Of a stretch of 44,590 nucleotides of DNA, positions 35,406 through 42,567 are shown piece after piece. The stretch spans positions 1 through 44,590 of the forward strand of contig URZO01000024.1 of NCBI GenBank assembly GCA_900552465.1, written 5' to 3'. The notes beneath the pieces are model-generated. The model saw only the letters and a program-made list of their open reading frames with translations. It made no database searches and was not told the origin of the DNA. The stretch's first letter is position 1; every line of letters starts with the position of its first letter. A program made the translations under genes and the position numbers. The DNA comes from an uncultured Parabacteroides sp. GTDB taxonomy: Bacteria > Bacteroidota > Bacteroidia > Bacteroidales > Tannerellaceae.

Positions 35406-35521
35406 TTGCCAACGTAATGGCAAACATTTGCCATGCTGATGGCACGCTCTTGCCATCCTATTGGCACAACCTTGCCATGCCCGTGGCAAAACTTTGCCAA
35501 GCCTATGGCAATCCGTTGGCA
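35406..35521. repeat. 22-bp tandem array of TTGCCA-N6-TGGCA dyads
   Basis: TTGCCA starts at 35406, 35428, 35450, 35472 and 35494, with a variant TTGGCA at 35516. TGGCA starts at 35418, 35440, 35462, 35484 and 35506. Every step is exactly 22 bp. The spacers vary freely, so only the dyad arms are conserved. It occupies the gap between the chorismatase-like gene and the cupin lipoprotein gene, about 80-200 bp upstream of the latter. It could be a phased operator array or a string of RNA hairpins. Confidence 0.9.
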
Positions 35522-35557
35522 AAGTAATGACTTTTCCGAATCATCGTTATGACATTC

Positions 35558-36652
35558 CTATTCGATAGCGATGCCTTCTATTTCGATTAATAGTTCGTCC
35601 CGGCAAACATCCGCCCACATATAGGAAACCGGTATATCCAACCGATAGCCTTCCAGCAGTTCGCGTGCTTCTTCGTAGAAAGACTTTTCTTTCAGGTAGA
35701 CGCGCAGCATCTTCAACTTAGCATTTCCGATCAACTGGTCGATATTCTCCATTGTGATATGGAGCTGACGTCCGAGGCCCACTCCCACCAGGCTTTCTTC
35801 TCCCCGGATGGCAGCCGTGCCGGATATATAAACGATCCGCCTGCCATCGAAGGTCATGCTTTTGGCACGTTCGAACTTAGGTGTCGCCTTCTTCTGCTGG
35901 GCAGCTTCCAGGACCTGGTCCGAATAGGCGTGCGCAGCGACCTGCAACTTATTGTCGATCGGCGTAGCGTAGCATTCGGGACGGGCAAAGACTGCCGCAT
36001 CCAAATCTACCAGGATTCCACCCAGGTTTGCGCCGATACCGGTTGCGGCCGGATAGCCATTCTCCCAGTCTGTCTTGCCGTAAAAATCGGCACGGGCGTT
36101 ATTAAACATCTGGTAATGCTGGTCCGGACCGTCGAAACGCGTGATCTGCTCGATGTAGTTCCATTGGCGGACGATGCTGTTTATCGGGAAGCCTTCCCGG
36201 CGCATCACTTCGCCTATCATGTGGAATACTTCCGCCGACTGCTGCTGGATACCGAAATTGATCACATCCCCGTGGAAACCGCCGGCAAAGAGAAAGCGTC
36301 CGTCCGCATTCTCCAATACGACATACGGGAAACCGCCGTAATGGCGGAATGTGACATGATCGCCTTCGCCGGTCTTGTAGCTATGGACTTCCAGGATCAA
36401 CCCTGCATTCAGAGGCGGTTGGGAAACATAGCTCAGCACTGGCTCGTGGTTGCCGTAGAACTTGCGGATCTTCTCGCGCAGCATGATACGGCGCGAGACA
36501 TATTGCTCGTTGTCGGACGGCATGCCGAAGAAGGCCAGGCGGAGAATCTGTTCGTCCTGCGGCAGTTGCGCCAGCAAGGCGTCGACCATTTCACCGAAGG
36601 CAGCGACCCCGGTTGTATAAATATTATAATGTATTTTATCGCAGTAGTTCAT
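35558..36652 (-). CDS. FkbO/Hyg5-type chorismatase-like, RidA-fold protein
   Basis: A 364-residue soluble protein resembling the FkbO/Hyg5 chorismate-transforming family: an N-terminal domain, then a YjgF/RidA-like C-terminal half. Recognisable blocks are IVRQWNYIEQI, YQMFNNARADFYG, GYPAATGIGANLGG and the terminal IEIEGIAIE. Family members hydrolyse chorismate to dihydroxy- or hydroxybenzoates. No chorismate-derived pathway is visible nearby. Its start overlaps the stop of the propeller-cytochrome gene by 4 bp, which argues for a shared function. It may act on another enol-pyruvyl or imine substrate. Confidence 0.8.
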   Translation of the reverse strand: MNYCDKIHYNIYTTGVAAFGEMVDALLAQLPQDEQILRLAFFGMPSDNEQYVSRRIMLREKIRKFYGNHEPVLSYVSQPPLNAGLILEVHSYKTGEGDHVTFRHYGGFPYVVLENADGRFLFAGGFHGDVINFGIQQQSAEVFHMIGEVMRREGFPINSIVRQWNYIEQITRFDGPDQHYQMFNNARADFYGKTDWENGYPAATGIGANLGGILVDLDAAVFARPECYATPIDNKLQVAAHAYSDQVLEAAQQKKATPKFERAKSMTFDGRRIVYISGTAAIRGEESLVGVGLGRQLHITMENIDQLIGNAKLKMLRVYLKEKSFYEEARELLEGYRLDIPVSYMWADVCRDELLIEIEGIAIE

Positions 36653-38424
36653 AAAGAGTTTACGTATTCGGTTAGTGCTTCGATGTCTTTCTCTGATACT
36701 TTCTTCTCGATGCCGTGTTTATAGACGCTGAACACCTCTTTCATCGTGGCAGCCCGTCCGTTAAACAGATAAGGAGCCGTGCGCCATACCTCACGCAAAG
36801 TTGGGGTGTCCCATCCTTTCTCGAACTCTATGTCTTCACCGATACGGTGCATTTTCATGTCTGTGTAGTAAACGCCGCTGTGACATTCTCCGCATTTCAG
36901 CTTCTCGAAGACCTTCTGGCCTTCTTTTGCCAGTTCGGACAGTTCGCCGTTGACCAGATAAGGGCTGGCGACGGGACGAAGCGCTTTCAGGTAAGCATCC
37001 ACACAGAGGGCGTCTTCTTCGGTAATATCAAAGAATTGGATAAAGTTGTATCCTGCACGGACAGCCACTTCCGCCGATGCGCGGATTCCGGAAATCATAT
37101 TGGGAGGCGTCACATGACTAAAGAGCAGGCTCTTGCAGTTCTTGGAGTTACCGACACCGTCGTTCATCAGGTCCCAGTTCATGCCGTCCGTGCGGGCATC
37201 GCCCGGATGACAGCCGTTACAGCTTTGCCAGTTCTGGAAGCAGTGGGAGGCGTCGTTAAAGTAGCGTTCCCCTTTGTTTTCATCGCTTTCTTCGCGGCCG
37301 GGGTTCAGTTCGGTTGCCGTCACCTCGTTCGTCTGGATATCCATAATGTTCAGTACATCGGCAAAATAGGTCGGGATGATCAGCTTGTCGCCGGACAGAA
37401 GCATATTGCGGGGACCGTTTCCCTGTAACTGGATACGTTCACGCAGGCCGTAGAGGAATGTCAGGTCATAATCCAGCACCGCCTTGTTCGGATAGTTCAG
37501 GAACTTGTCGAGCATGGCTTTATGGTCGATCACGCTGACTTCGTGTGTACCGGAATGTGAGATAAAGACTGATTCGTCATTACAGGCGATGCTCCAGATA
37601 CCGGCGGCACCCCGTTCGGGTTCGTCAACTACAACGGCACCCAGGAACTCCTGCTTGTCCACGTCGATCACGCTGAAAGCGCTGGTGTTCATCCAGCCCT
37701 GCTGCAACTGTGAAGTCGGAACCGTGAAGCGTCCCAGGTTATGCGAGACGTAAATATATTTGCCATCGGGAGTGATGCAGATGCCCCGAAGTGCGTTGCT
37801 GCCATTGGCCAGCTGAATGTCTTTCACCTTCGTGAAGCCGTCCATCTCGATGACCGAAACGCAGGCGGCCACATAATCGAGGTCAGCCCGCTGGGCCGGC
37901 AGGAAGTTGGTGACAAACATATATTTGCCGTCCTTGCTGAACACGGCCGATTTCGGTTCGCGCAGCACTTTCACGGTGCGTACCACCTTGCGCGACGCCG
38001 GGTCGATCTCGGATACCGTATTCTGGAACTGGTTACATACATATATATGTTTCCTGTCCGGACCGAACATCGGATGACAGGCTCCCGAACCGGTCGGAAT
38101 GGAAGCCTCTATCCGCCCCGACTCCAATAACAGCACCTGCAAATGGCCTGTCGTTCCGAAAGTAGTCACATAGGCTTTATCACCATCCATCAAAATGCCG
38201 GTAGGCGCTTCGTCCATCGGGAAAGAACGCAGCAATGCCGTACCGTCAGGCGAAAAGACATCCACCCGCTTTACTCCCTTATCCGTCATCAACAACTCAC
38301 CTTTCCCGTTCACGGCAATGTCTGTCGGGAAGAACGGTGGGTTGCCTGCTGAAGCAATAGAGATGCAACAGCAGGCAAGACAAGCCACCAGTGAGTTTTT
38401 TAGCATGTATTTTCGTGTGTTCAT
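36649..38424 (-). CDS. YVTN-propeller plus di-haem MauG-like cytochrome
   Basis: A 591-residue exported protein (signal about residues 1-26). Residues 30-370 form a seven-bladed YVTN/NHL-type propeller (KHIYVCNQFQNTVSEID, KYMFVTNFLP, KYIYVSHNLG). Residues 385-591 form a di-haem cytochrome domain with CNGCH (402-406) and CGECH (511-515), plus the KGWDTPTLREVWRTAPYLFNG stretch typical of MauG/peroxidase relatives, here about 537-557. This is a plausible periplasmic dehydrogenase or electron carrier. It lies 17 bp after iclR and overlaps the chorismatase-like gene, so it is the first structural gene of the IclR-controlled set. Confidence 0.87.
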   Translation of the reverse strand: MNTRKYMLKNSLVACLACCCISIASAGNPPFFPTDIAVNGKGELLMTDKGVKRVDVFSPDGTALLRSFPMDEAPTGILMDGDKAYVTTFGTTGHLQVLLLESGRIEASIPTGSGACHPMFGPDRKHIYVCNQFQNTVSEIDPASRKVVRTVKVLREPKSAVFSKDGKYMFVTNFLPAQRADLDYVAACVSVIEMDGFTKVKDIQLANGSNALRGICITPDGKYIYVSHNLGRFTVPTSQLQQGWMNTSAFSVIDVDKQEFLGAVVVDEPERGAAGIWSIACNDESVFISHSGTHEVSVIDHKAMLDKFLNYPNKAVLDYDLTFLYGLRERIQLQGNGPRNMLLSGDKLIIPTYFADVLNIMDIQTNEVTATELNPGREESDENKGERYFNDASHCFQNWQSCNGCHPGDARTDGMNWDLMNDGVGNSKNCKSLLFSHVTPPNMISGIRASAEVAVRAGYNFIQFFDITEEDALCVDAYLKALRPVASPYLVNGELSELAKEGQKVFEKLKCGECHSGVYYTDMKMHRIGEDIEFEKGWDTPTLREVWRTAPYLFNGRAATMKEVFSVYKHGIEKKVSEKDIEALTEYVNSL

Positions 38425-38441
38425 GGTAATATTATTATGTA

Positions 38442-39251
38442 TTATATTTTTCTTGCTTTACTGTATCCTAATTCGAGAGAGATAGCCTGTGCCACATTCT
38501 TTATACAGTCTACGGATGTCCGCACCACATCTCTCGACAAGCGGTCTTTCGGCCCTGAGATCCAGATGGCCCCGCAGGGATAGCCCGTGTAATTAAAGAT
38601 AGGAGCTCCGATGCAGATCACACCGTTCAGTTCTTCCTCGTTATCCATGGCATAGCCCAATTTCCGGACCTTCTCCAATTCTTCTAAATAAGCATTGCGC
38701 GTAGTAATCGTCCGGGCGTTGTAGCGTGTAAATTCCATGTATGACAAATAACGGTCCCGGACCGTATTCGGCAAATAAGCCATAATCGCCTTTCCCGGAG
38801 CCGAACAGTGCAAGTCGAAAGGTTTTCCCGGAGACAGGATGAAACGGAACGTATGATGTCCCTGCGCCTGCTCGATGAAAATGCCCTTCTTATCCCCTAA
38901 CACGCCGAAGCATGCTGTCTCTTTTACCTGGTCGCGCAAATCGCGCAGGCGCGGTAAAACAGTTTCCAGGAGGTTGTGTTCGTTTAGCGATCTGAATCCT
39001 AAAGTCAATAGCTTGCGAGACAATTTGTATCGCTTTGTGTCTTCATTATAAATCAAATAATCCAAGCGTACCAGCGTATTCAGGATACGGTAGGCCGTAG
39101 TCTGCGAAATATCGAGAGCAGACTTGATCTCCTGAAGCGTGCCGCCTTGTGTGTTAAGCGACAGATACTCCAGTACGGCAATCCCTTTTTCGAGATTGGG
39201 CACCTTGTAGTTCTCTTCAGATTTTTCCATATTTGGAATACTGCTTTCCAT
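38442..39251 (-). CDS. IclR-family transcriptional regulator
   Basis: A 269-residue regulator. The N-terminal winged helix (VLEYLSLNTQGGTLQEIKSA, ISQTTAYRILNTLVRLDYL) precedes the IclR effector domain (LHCSAPGKAIMAYLP, GYAMDNEEELNGVICIGAPIF, GAIWISGP). Two ATGs 21 bp apart (39251 and 39230) give N-termini MESSIPN and MEKSEEN; the second looks like a duplication of the first. It is upstream of, and co-directional with, the cytochrome gene set and probably controls it and itself. IclR proteins usually sense small acids or sugar derivatives. Confidence 0.93.
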   Translation of the reverse strand: MESSIPNMEKSEENYKVPNLEKGIAVLEYLSLNTQGGTLQEIKSALDISQTTAYRILNTLVRLDYLIYNEDTKRYKLSRKLLTLGFRSLNEHNLLETVLPRLRDLRDQVKETACFGVLGDKKGIFIEQAQGHHTFRFILSPGKPFDLHCSAPGKAIMAYLPNTVRDRYLSYMEFTRYNARTITTRNAYLEELEKVRKLGYAMDNEEELNGVICIGAPIFNYTGYPCGAIWISGPKDRLSRDVVRTSVDCIKNVAQAISLELGYSKARKI

Positions 39252-39280
39252 ATTTGAAATATTGTTTCAGATTTGAATCA
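39224..39280. promoter_or_regulatory. Three tandem TTTC...GAAA dyads at the iclR start, likely IclR operators
   Basis: TTTCCATATTTGGAA begins at 39224, TTTCCATATTTGAAA at 39245 and TTTCAGATTTGAA at 39265, spaced 21 and 20 bp. They overlap the predicted start site and both candidate ATGs. IclR-family operators are often TGGAAA/TTTCCA palindromes, so autorepression is likely. Confidence 0.6.
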
Positions 39281-39286
39281 AATATA
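39279..39286 (-). promoter_or_regulatory. -7 box of iclR
   Basis: Minus-strand TATATTTG matches TAnnTTTG, predicting a start near 39272, about 20 nt before the first ATG and inside the dyad set. Confidence 0.55.
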
Positions 39287-39353
39287 AAAGAGTGCGGAGA
39301 AATGAAGGCAGGATGTATGCAAAAATTAGTTAAGTATGTCGTAAAGCATAATA

Positions 39354-39381
39354 CAGTTGACGGAAAGCAATCCGTCAACTG
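39354..39381. terminator. Hairpin overlapping the stop codon of the last exporter gene
   Basis: CAGTTGACGGA and TCCGTCAACTG form a perfect 11-bp stem with a 6-nt loop. The TGA of the permease gene lies inside one arm. On the plus strand six T follow; on the minus strand the T-run is poor, so it ends minus-strand transcripts only weakly or protects the mRNA 3' end. Confidence 0.6.
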
Positions 39382-40469
39382 TTTTTTCGGTAACTCAAGA
39401 CAGCCAGGACATTAAAGAACAAGGCAAACAAACATATAATCACAAAATGTCCCGACATATCGGCAAGGCTGCTCCCTTTCAGATAGACCATACGCATCAC
39501 TTCCACCAGATAGCGGACCGGATTGAACCGGGTCAGCACCTGCGCCCATTCGGGCATACTGCTGATCGGCGTAAACAGACCGCTCAGAAGAAGAAATATG
39601 ATAAAGAAAAAGAAAGCCGTAAACATGGCCTGCTGCTGGCTTGAAGAAATAGACGAGATAGCCAGTCCGAACCCGGTAAAAGCCATCAGATAGACAGCCG
39701 CAAACAGGTAAATGATCCCAAGGTGGCCCACCGGCACCAGCCCGTAGACCAGCCAGGCGACAAGCGCCCCTATCGTAAGCAGAAACAGCCCGATCACCCA
39801 GAACGGTATCAACTTGGAAAGCAGGAACAAGGCTTTCGGGACAGGCGTCACATTGATCTGCTCGATCGTCCCCTTCTCCTTCTCGCTCACGATATTCAGG
39901 GCGGAAAGGAAACCGCCGATGATCGTCAGCAGGAACGCCATGATCCCCGGAACCATATAAATCTTATAGTTCAGATGCGGATTAAACAGGTTCGTCACCC
40001 GGACGCCTCCCATCTGCCCGGCGGCGGGAGAAAGGCCTTTCTCCTGATTGAAGTCCATCAGGATGGACGAGAGGTATGAACTGCCCATTCCTCCTTTCGT
40101 CCCGTTCACGGCATTGGCGGCGATCAGCACCTCCGCTCCCCCTTCGCGCCCCAGGCATTCCTCGAAGCGGGAAGGGATTTCCAGAATGATATCCGCCTTG
40201 TTGCTCTCGATGGAGGTGAGTGCTTCGTCATACTTTGCCGAGACGTCGACCAAGTTGAAGTAACCGGAAGAGAGCACCTTCTCCCTTAATTGTTGGGACA
40301 GGACGGAATGGTCGTTATCCACGATGCTCAGGTTGATATTGCGCATCTCGAAATTTGCGGCAAAAGGAAGGATCACCAGTTGCAGGATGGGCAACAGGAA
40401 AATGATACGGGGCAGAAAGCTATCCCGCTTGATCTGTTTAAATTCCTTTTCCAATAGATACTTCAACAT
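39375..40469 (-). CDS. ABC-2 type exporter permease (YbhR-like)
   Basis: A 364-residue inner-membrane permease with one N-terminal span, a large periplasmic domain (about residues 45-170) and five C-terminal spans, the ABC2_membrane_3 layout. EKEKGTIEQINVTPVPK is the cytoplasmic coupling segment. It is encoded 1 bp after its paralogue; the two should form the transmembrane dimer of a YbhGFSR-like exporter. Substrate unknown; relatives export cationic drugs or lipophilic compounds. Confidence 0.92.
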   Translation of the reverse strand: MLKYLLEKEFKQIKRDSFLPRIIFLLPILQLVILPFAANFEMRNINLSIVDNDHSVLSQQLREKVLSSGYFNLVDVSAKYDEALTSIESNKADIILEIPSRFEECLGREGGAEVLIAANAVNGTKGGMGSSYLSSILMDFNQEKGLSPAAGQMGGVRVTNLFNPHLNYKIYMVPGIMAFLLTIIGGFLSALNIVSEKEKGTIEQINVTPVPKALFLLSKLIPFWVIGLFLLTIGALVAWLVYGLVPVGHLGIIYLFAAVYLMAFTGFGLAISSISSSQQQAMFTAFFFFIIFLLLSGLFTPISSMPEWAQVLTRFNPVRYLVEVMRMVYLKGSSLADMSGHFVIICLFALFFNVLAVLSYRKNS

Positions 40470-40470
40470 A

Positions 40471-41565
40471 TTACAATCGTATTTTAAAACGTTTCACACT
40501 CAAGGCAACCAGGAAAACCGCCATACCGGCCAGGATACTGATCTCAGGCAGGATCGCCCTCACGCTCAATCCTTTTATCATGATATCTTTTACCGCGGAG
40601 ATATACCACCGGGCCGGAACGATATTGGACAGCACTTGCAGGATCTTCGGCATATTCTCGATCGGGAACATCATCCCGCTGAGCAGCATCACCGGAAGCA
40701 TCAGGACAACGGCACTGACCAGCATCGCCGCCTGCTGCGTATCGGCCACTGTCGAAATCAGCAACCCCAGGCAGAGCGACACCAGTGCATAGAGGATAGA
40801 TACCGACACCAACAGCGTCAGGCTGCCGGCAATCGGCACATCCAACAGGAAATAGGACAACGACAGGATCGTCGCAATATTGACCAGGCTCAGCAACAGA
40901 TACGGCGTGGCCTTTGCCAGAATGATATAGACCGGTTTCATGGGAGACACCAACAGCACCTCCATCGTCCCGATCTCTTTCTCCTTCACAATCCCGACAG
41001 AGGTCATCATGGCGCATATCAGGATCAGGATCAATCCCATCACGCCGGGCACAAAGTTATAGGCGCCTTTCATCAAAGGATTGTAGAGCAACGAGACGAC
41101 TGGCGTAATCGCGTTGCCAGTTGAAAGTGGAGAGTTGATAGTTTCAACTTTCACCTGACTAAGGATTGCGGTTGCATAGGCGGCAAGCTGCGTTGCCTCG
41201 TTCGGGTCGGTGGCGTCGGCCAGGAGCTGGACGGAGACGTCGGGCGAGGAGGCGTATTGAGCGGGAAAGACGATGACTAACCGCACCTTGCCCTGCCGGA
41301 AAAGCGCCTGCGCTTCCGCCTGGCTTTCGACCATTGTGTAGAGTTCGAAGTACTCGCTGGCGGCAAGATGCTCGATCATTTTCTGCGTCACCTCGTCCCG
41401 GCTCTGGTCCAGGATGGCGATCGGGGCGCGCTTGATCTCGGTCGTGATGGCATATCCGAAAAGGATGATCAGGATGATCGGCATTGCCAACAGGATCATC
41501 ATCGTCCGCTTATCCCGGAAGATATGATAGAATTCTTTTCTAATGAAAGAGATAAATTGTTTCAT
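40471..41565 (-). CDS. ABC-2 type exporter permease (YbhS-like)
   Basis: A 364-residue permease with the same plan as its neighbour (N-terminal span, periplasmic domain, five spans; coupling segment EKEIGTMEVLLVSPMKP). Within the periplasmic domain, the stretch VETINSPLSTGNAI appears to be an extra insertion. Its DNA (41116-41152) has GTTGAAA ... TTTCAAC arms, as in the micro-repeat-like insertion of cysN. It starts 5 bp after the second ATPase gene. Confidence 0.92.
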   Translation of the reverse strand: MKQFISFIRKEFYHIFRDKRTMMILLAMPIILIILFGYAITTEIKRAPIAILDQSRDEVTQKMIEHLAASEYFELYTMVESQAEAQALFRQGKVRLVIVFPAQYASSPDVSVQLLADATDPNEATQLAAYATAILSQVKVETINSPLSTGNAITPVVSLLYNPLMKGAYNFVPGVMGLILILICAMMTSVGIVKEKEIGTMEVLLVSPMKPVYIILAKATPYLLLSLVNIATILSLSYFLLDVPIAGSLTLLVSVSILYALVSLCLGLLISTVADTQQAAMLVSAVVLMLPVMLLSGMMFPIENMPKILQVLSNIVPARWYISAVKDIMIKGLSVRAILPEISILAGMAVFLVALSVKRFKIRL

Positions 41566-41570
41566 GCGTC

Positions 41571-42305
41571 TTACTCTCCTCTTTTTGCATTTCGGGCCAA
41601 GGCCCGGAAGACATCGTTCATATTATCGGCCTTGAAAGTTTTCTTCAGCGCGGCCGGGCTGTCGAGGGCTTCGATCTTGCCGTCCACCATGATGGAGACG
41701 CGGTTGCAATACTCCGCCTCATCCATATAGTGAGTGGTGACGAATACGGTGATGCCCCGCTGCGCCGCCTGGTAGATCAGTTCCCAGAACTGGCGGCGGG
41801 TGACGGGGTCCACGCCTCCGGTAGGCTCGTCCAGAAAGACGATGCGGGGCTCGTGGATGACGGCGACCGAGAAGGCTAACTTCTGTTTCCAGCCGAGCGG
41901 CAGGGCGTCGACCAGCGTGTTGCGTTCGTGCTCCATGTCGAGCACCCGTAGCAGTTCGTCGGTCTTCTCCTTCAACCGCTTTTCGGGCAGGCCGTAGATG
42001 CCTCCGTAGAGGCGGATATTCTCCCAGACTTTCAGGTCGCCGTAGAGGGAGAACTTCTGGCTCATGTAGCCGATATGCCGCTTGATCAGTTCCGTCTCCT
42101 TATAAATATCGAAACCGGCAACCTTCCCATTGCCCGACGTGGGCGTCGAAAGGCCGCAGAGCATACGCATGGCGGTCGTCTTACCCGCCCCGTTCGCTCC
42201 GAGGAAACCGAAGATTTCCCCCTCGCCTACCGAGAAACTGATATGGTCGACGGCGGTAAAGGTGCCGAAACGCTTCGTCAGTCGTTCTGTTTCTATCACA
42301 TTCAT
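41571..42305 (-). CDS. ABC exporter ATPase 2
   Basis: A 244-residue ABC ATPase: Walker A GANGAGKTT, Walker B IVFLDEPTGGVDP and H-loop TTHYMDEAE. The signature is LPLGWKQKLA instead of LSGGxxQ, as in the second half of YbhF-like proteins. It is expected to pair with ATPase 1, in which the signature is normal, giving one standard and one altered ATP site. Its start lies 3 bases after the stop of the repeat-encoded frame, in the same reading frame, with no good Shine-Dalgarno. Confidence 0.93.
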   Translation of the reverse strand: MNVIETERLTKRFGTFTAVDHISFSVGEGEIFGFLGANGAGKTTAMRMLCGLSTPTSGNGKVAGFDIYKETELIKRHIGYMSQKFSLYGDLKVWENIRLYGGIYGLPEKRLKEKTDELLRVLDMEHERNTLVDALPLGWKQKLAFSVAVIHEPRIVFLDEPTGGVDPVTRRQFWELIYQAAQRGITVFVTTHYMDEAEYCNRVSIMVDGKIEALDSPAALKKTFKADNMNDVFRALARNAKRGE

Positions 42306-42308
42306 CTT

Positions 42309-42557
42309 TTACTCTCTTATCAACGTTCTATACATTATATATACAAGCTCAAAAATGCTAAAATTACGATCCGGCCCCCCGGATGGGAGCTCAAAAACTC
42401 TAAAAATGCGATCCGGACCCCCGGACGGGACTTTTAAAACTCTAAAATCGTAATCCGGACCCCCGGACGGCATTTTTAAAACTCTCGAAATGCAATCCGG
42501 ACCCCCGGAAAGCATTTTTAAAACTCTCGAAGTGCGATCCGGACCCCCGGAAGGCAT
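42309..42557 (-). CDS. Possible 82-residue repeat peptide made by the 42-bp array
   Basis: An open frame entirely across the gap between the two ATPase genes. It encodes five 14-residue units of the type MPSGGPDRTSRVLK, because the 42-bp repeat is a multiple of three and has no stop in this frame. The ATG belongs to the repeat itself (AAAAATGCC). It ends 3 bases before the ATPase 2 start in the same frame, so it could keep ribosomes on the message. It may equally be non-coding. No Shine-Dalgarno is visible. Confidence 0.3.
   Translation of the reverse strand: MPSGGPDRTSRVLKMLSGGPDCISRVLKMPSGGPDYDFRVLKVPSGGPDRIFRVFELPSGGPDRNFSIFELVYIMYRTLIRE
42370..42551. repeat. Five 42-bp hairpin repeats between the ATPase genes
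   Basis: The dyad TCCGGACCCCCGGA (first copy TCCGGCCCCCCGGA) starts at 42370, 42412, 42454, 42496 and 42538, exactly 42 bp apart. Arms TCCGG/CCGGA close a 4-nt loop. The intervening GCATTTTTAAAACTCTCGAA is conserved less well towards the 42370 end, where degenerate repeat sequence continues to about 42345. The element fills the only long gap of the exporter operon. Confidence 0.95.
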
Positions 42558-42567
42558 TTTTAGCGTT

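Noticed and set aside
35406..35521. CRISPR array
   Set aside because: The period is only 22 bp, the conserved parts are 5-6-bp dyad arms and the spacers are 5-6 bp. No cas gene is present.
42309..42557. Confident protein-coding gene for the 82-residue repeat peptide
   Set aside because: The open frame follows automatically from a 42-bp repeat lacking a stop, and no ribosome site is visible. It is kept only as a low-confidence possibility.
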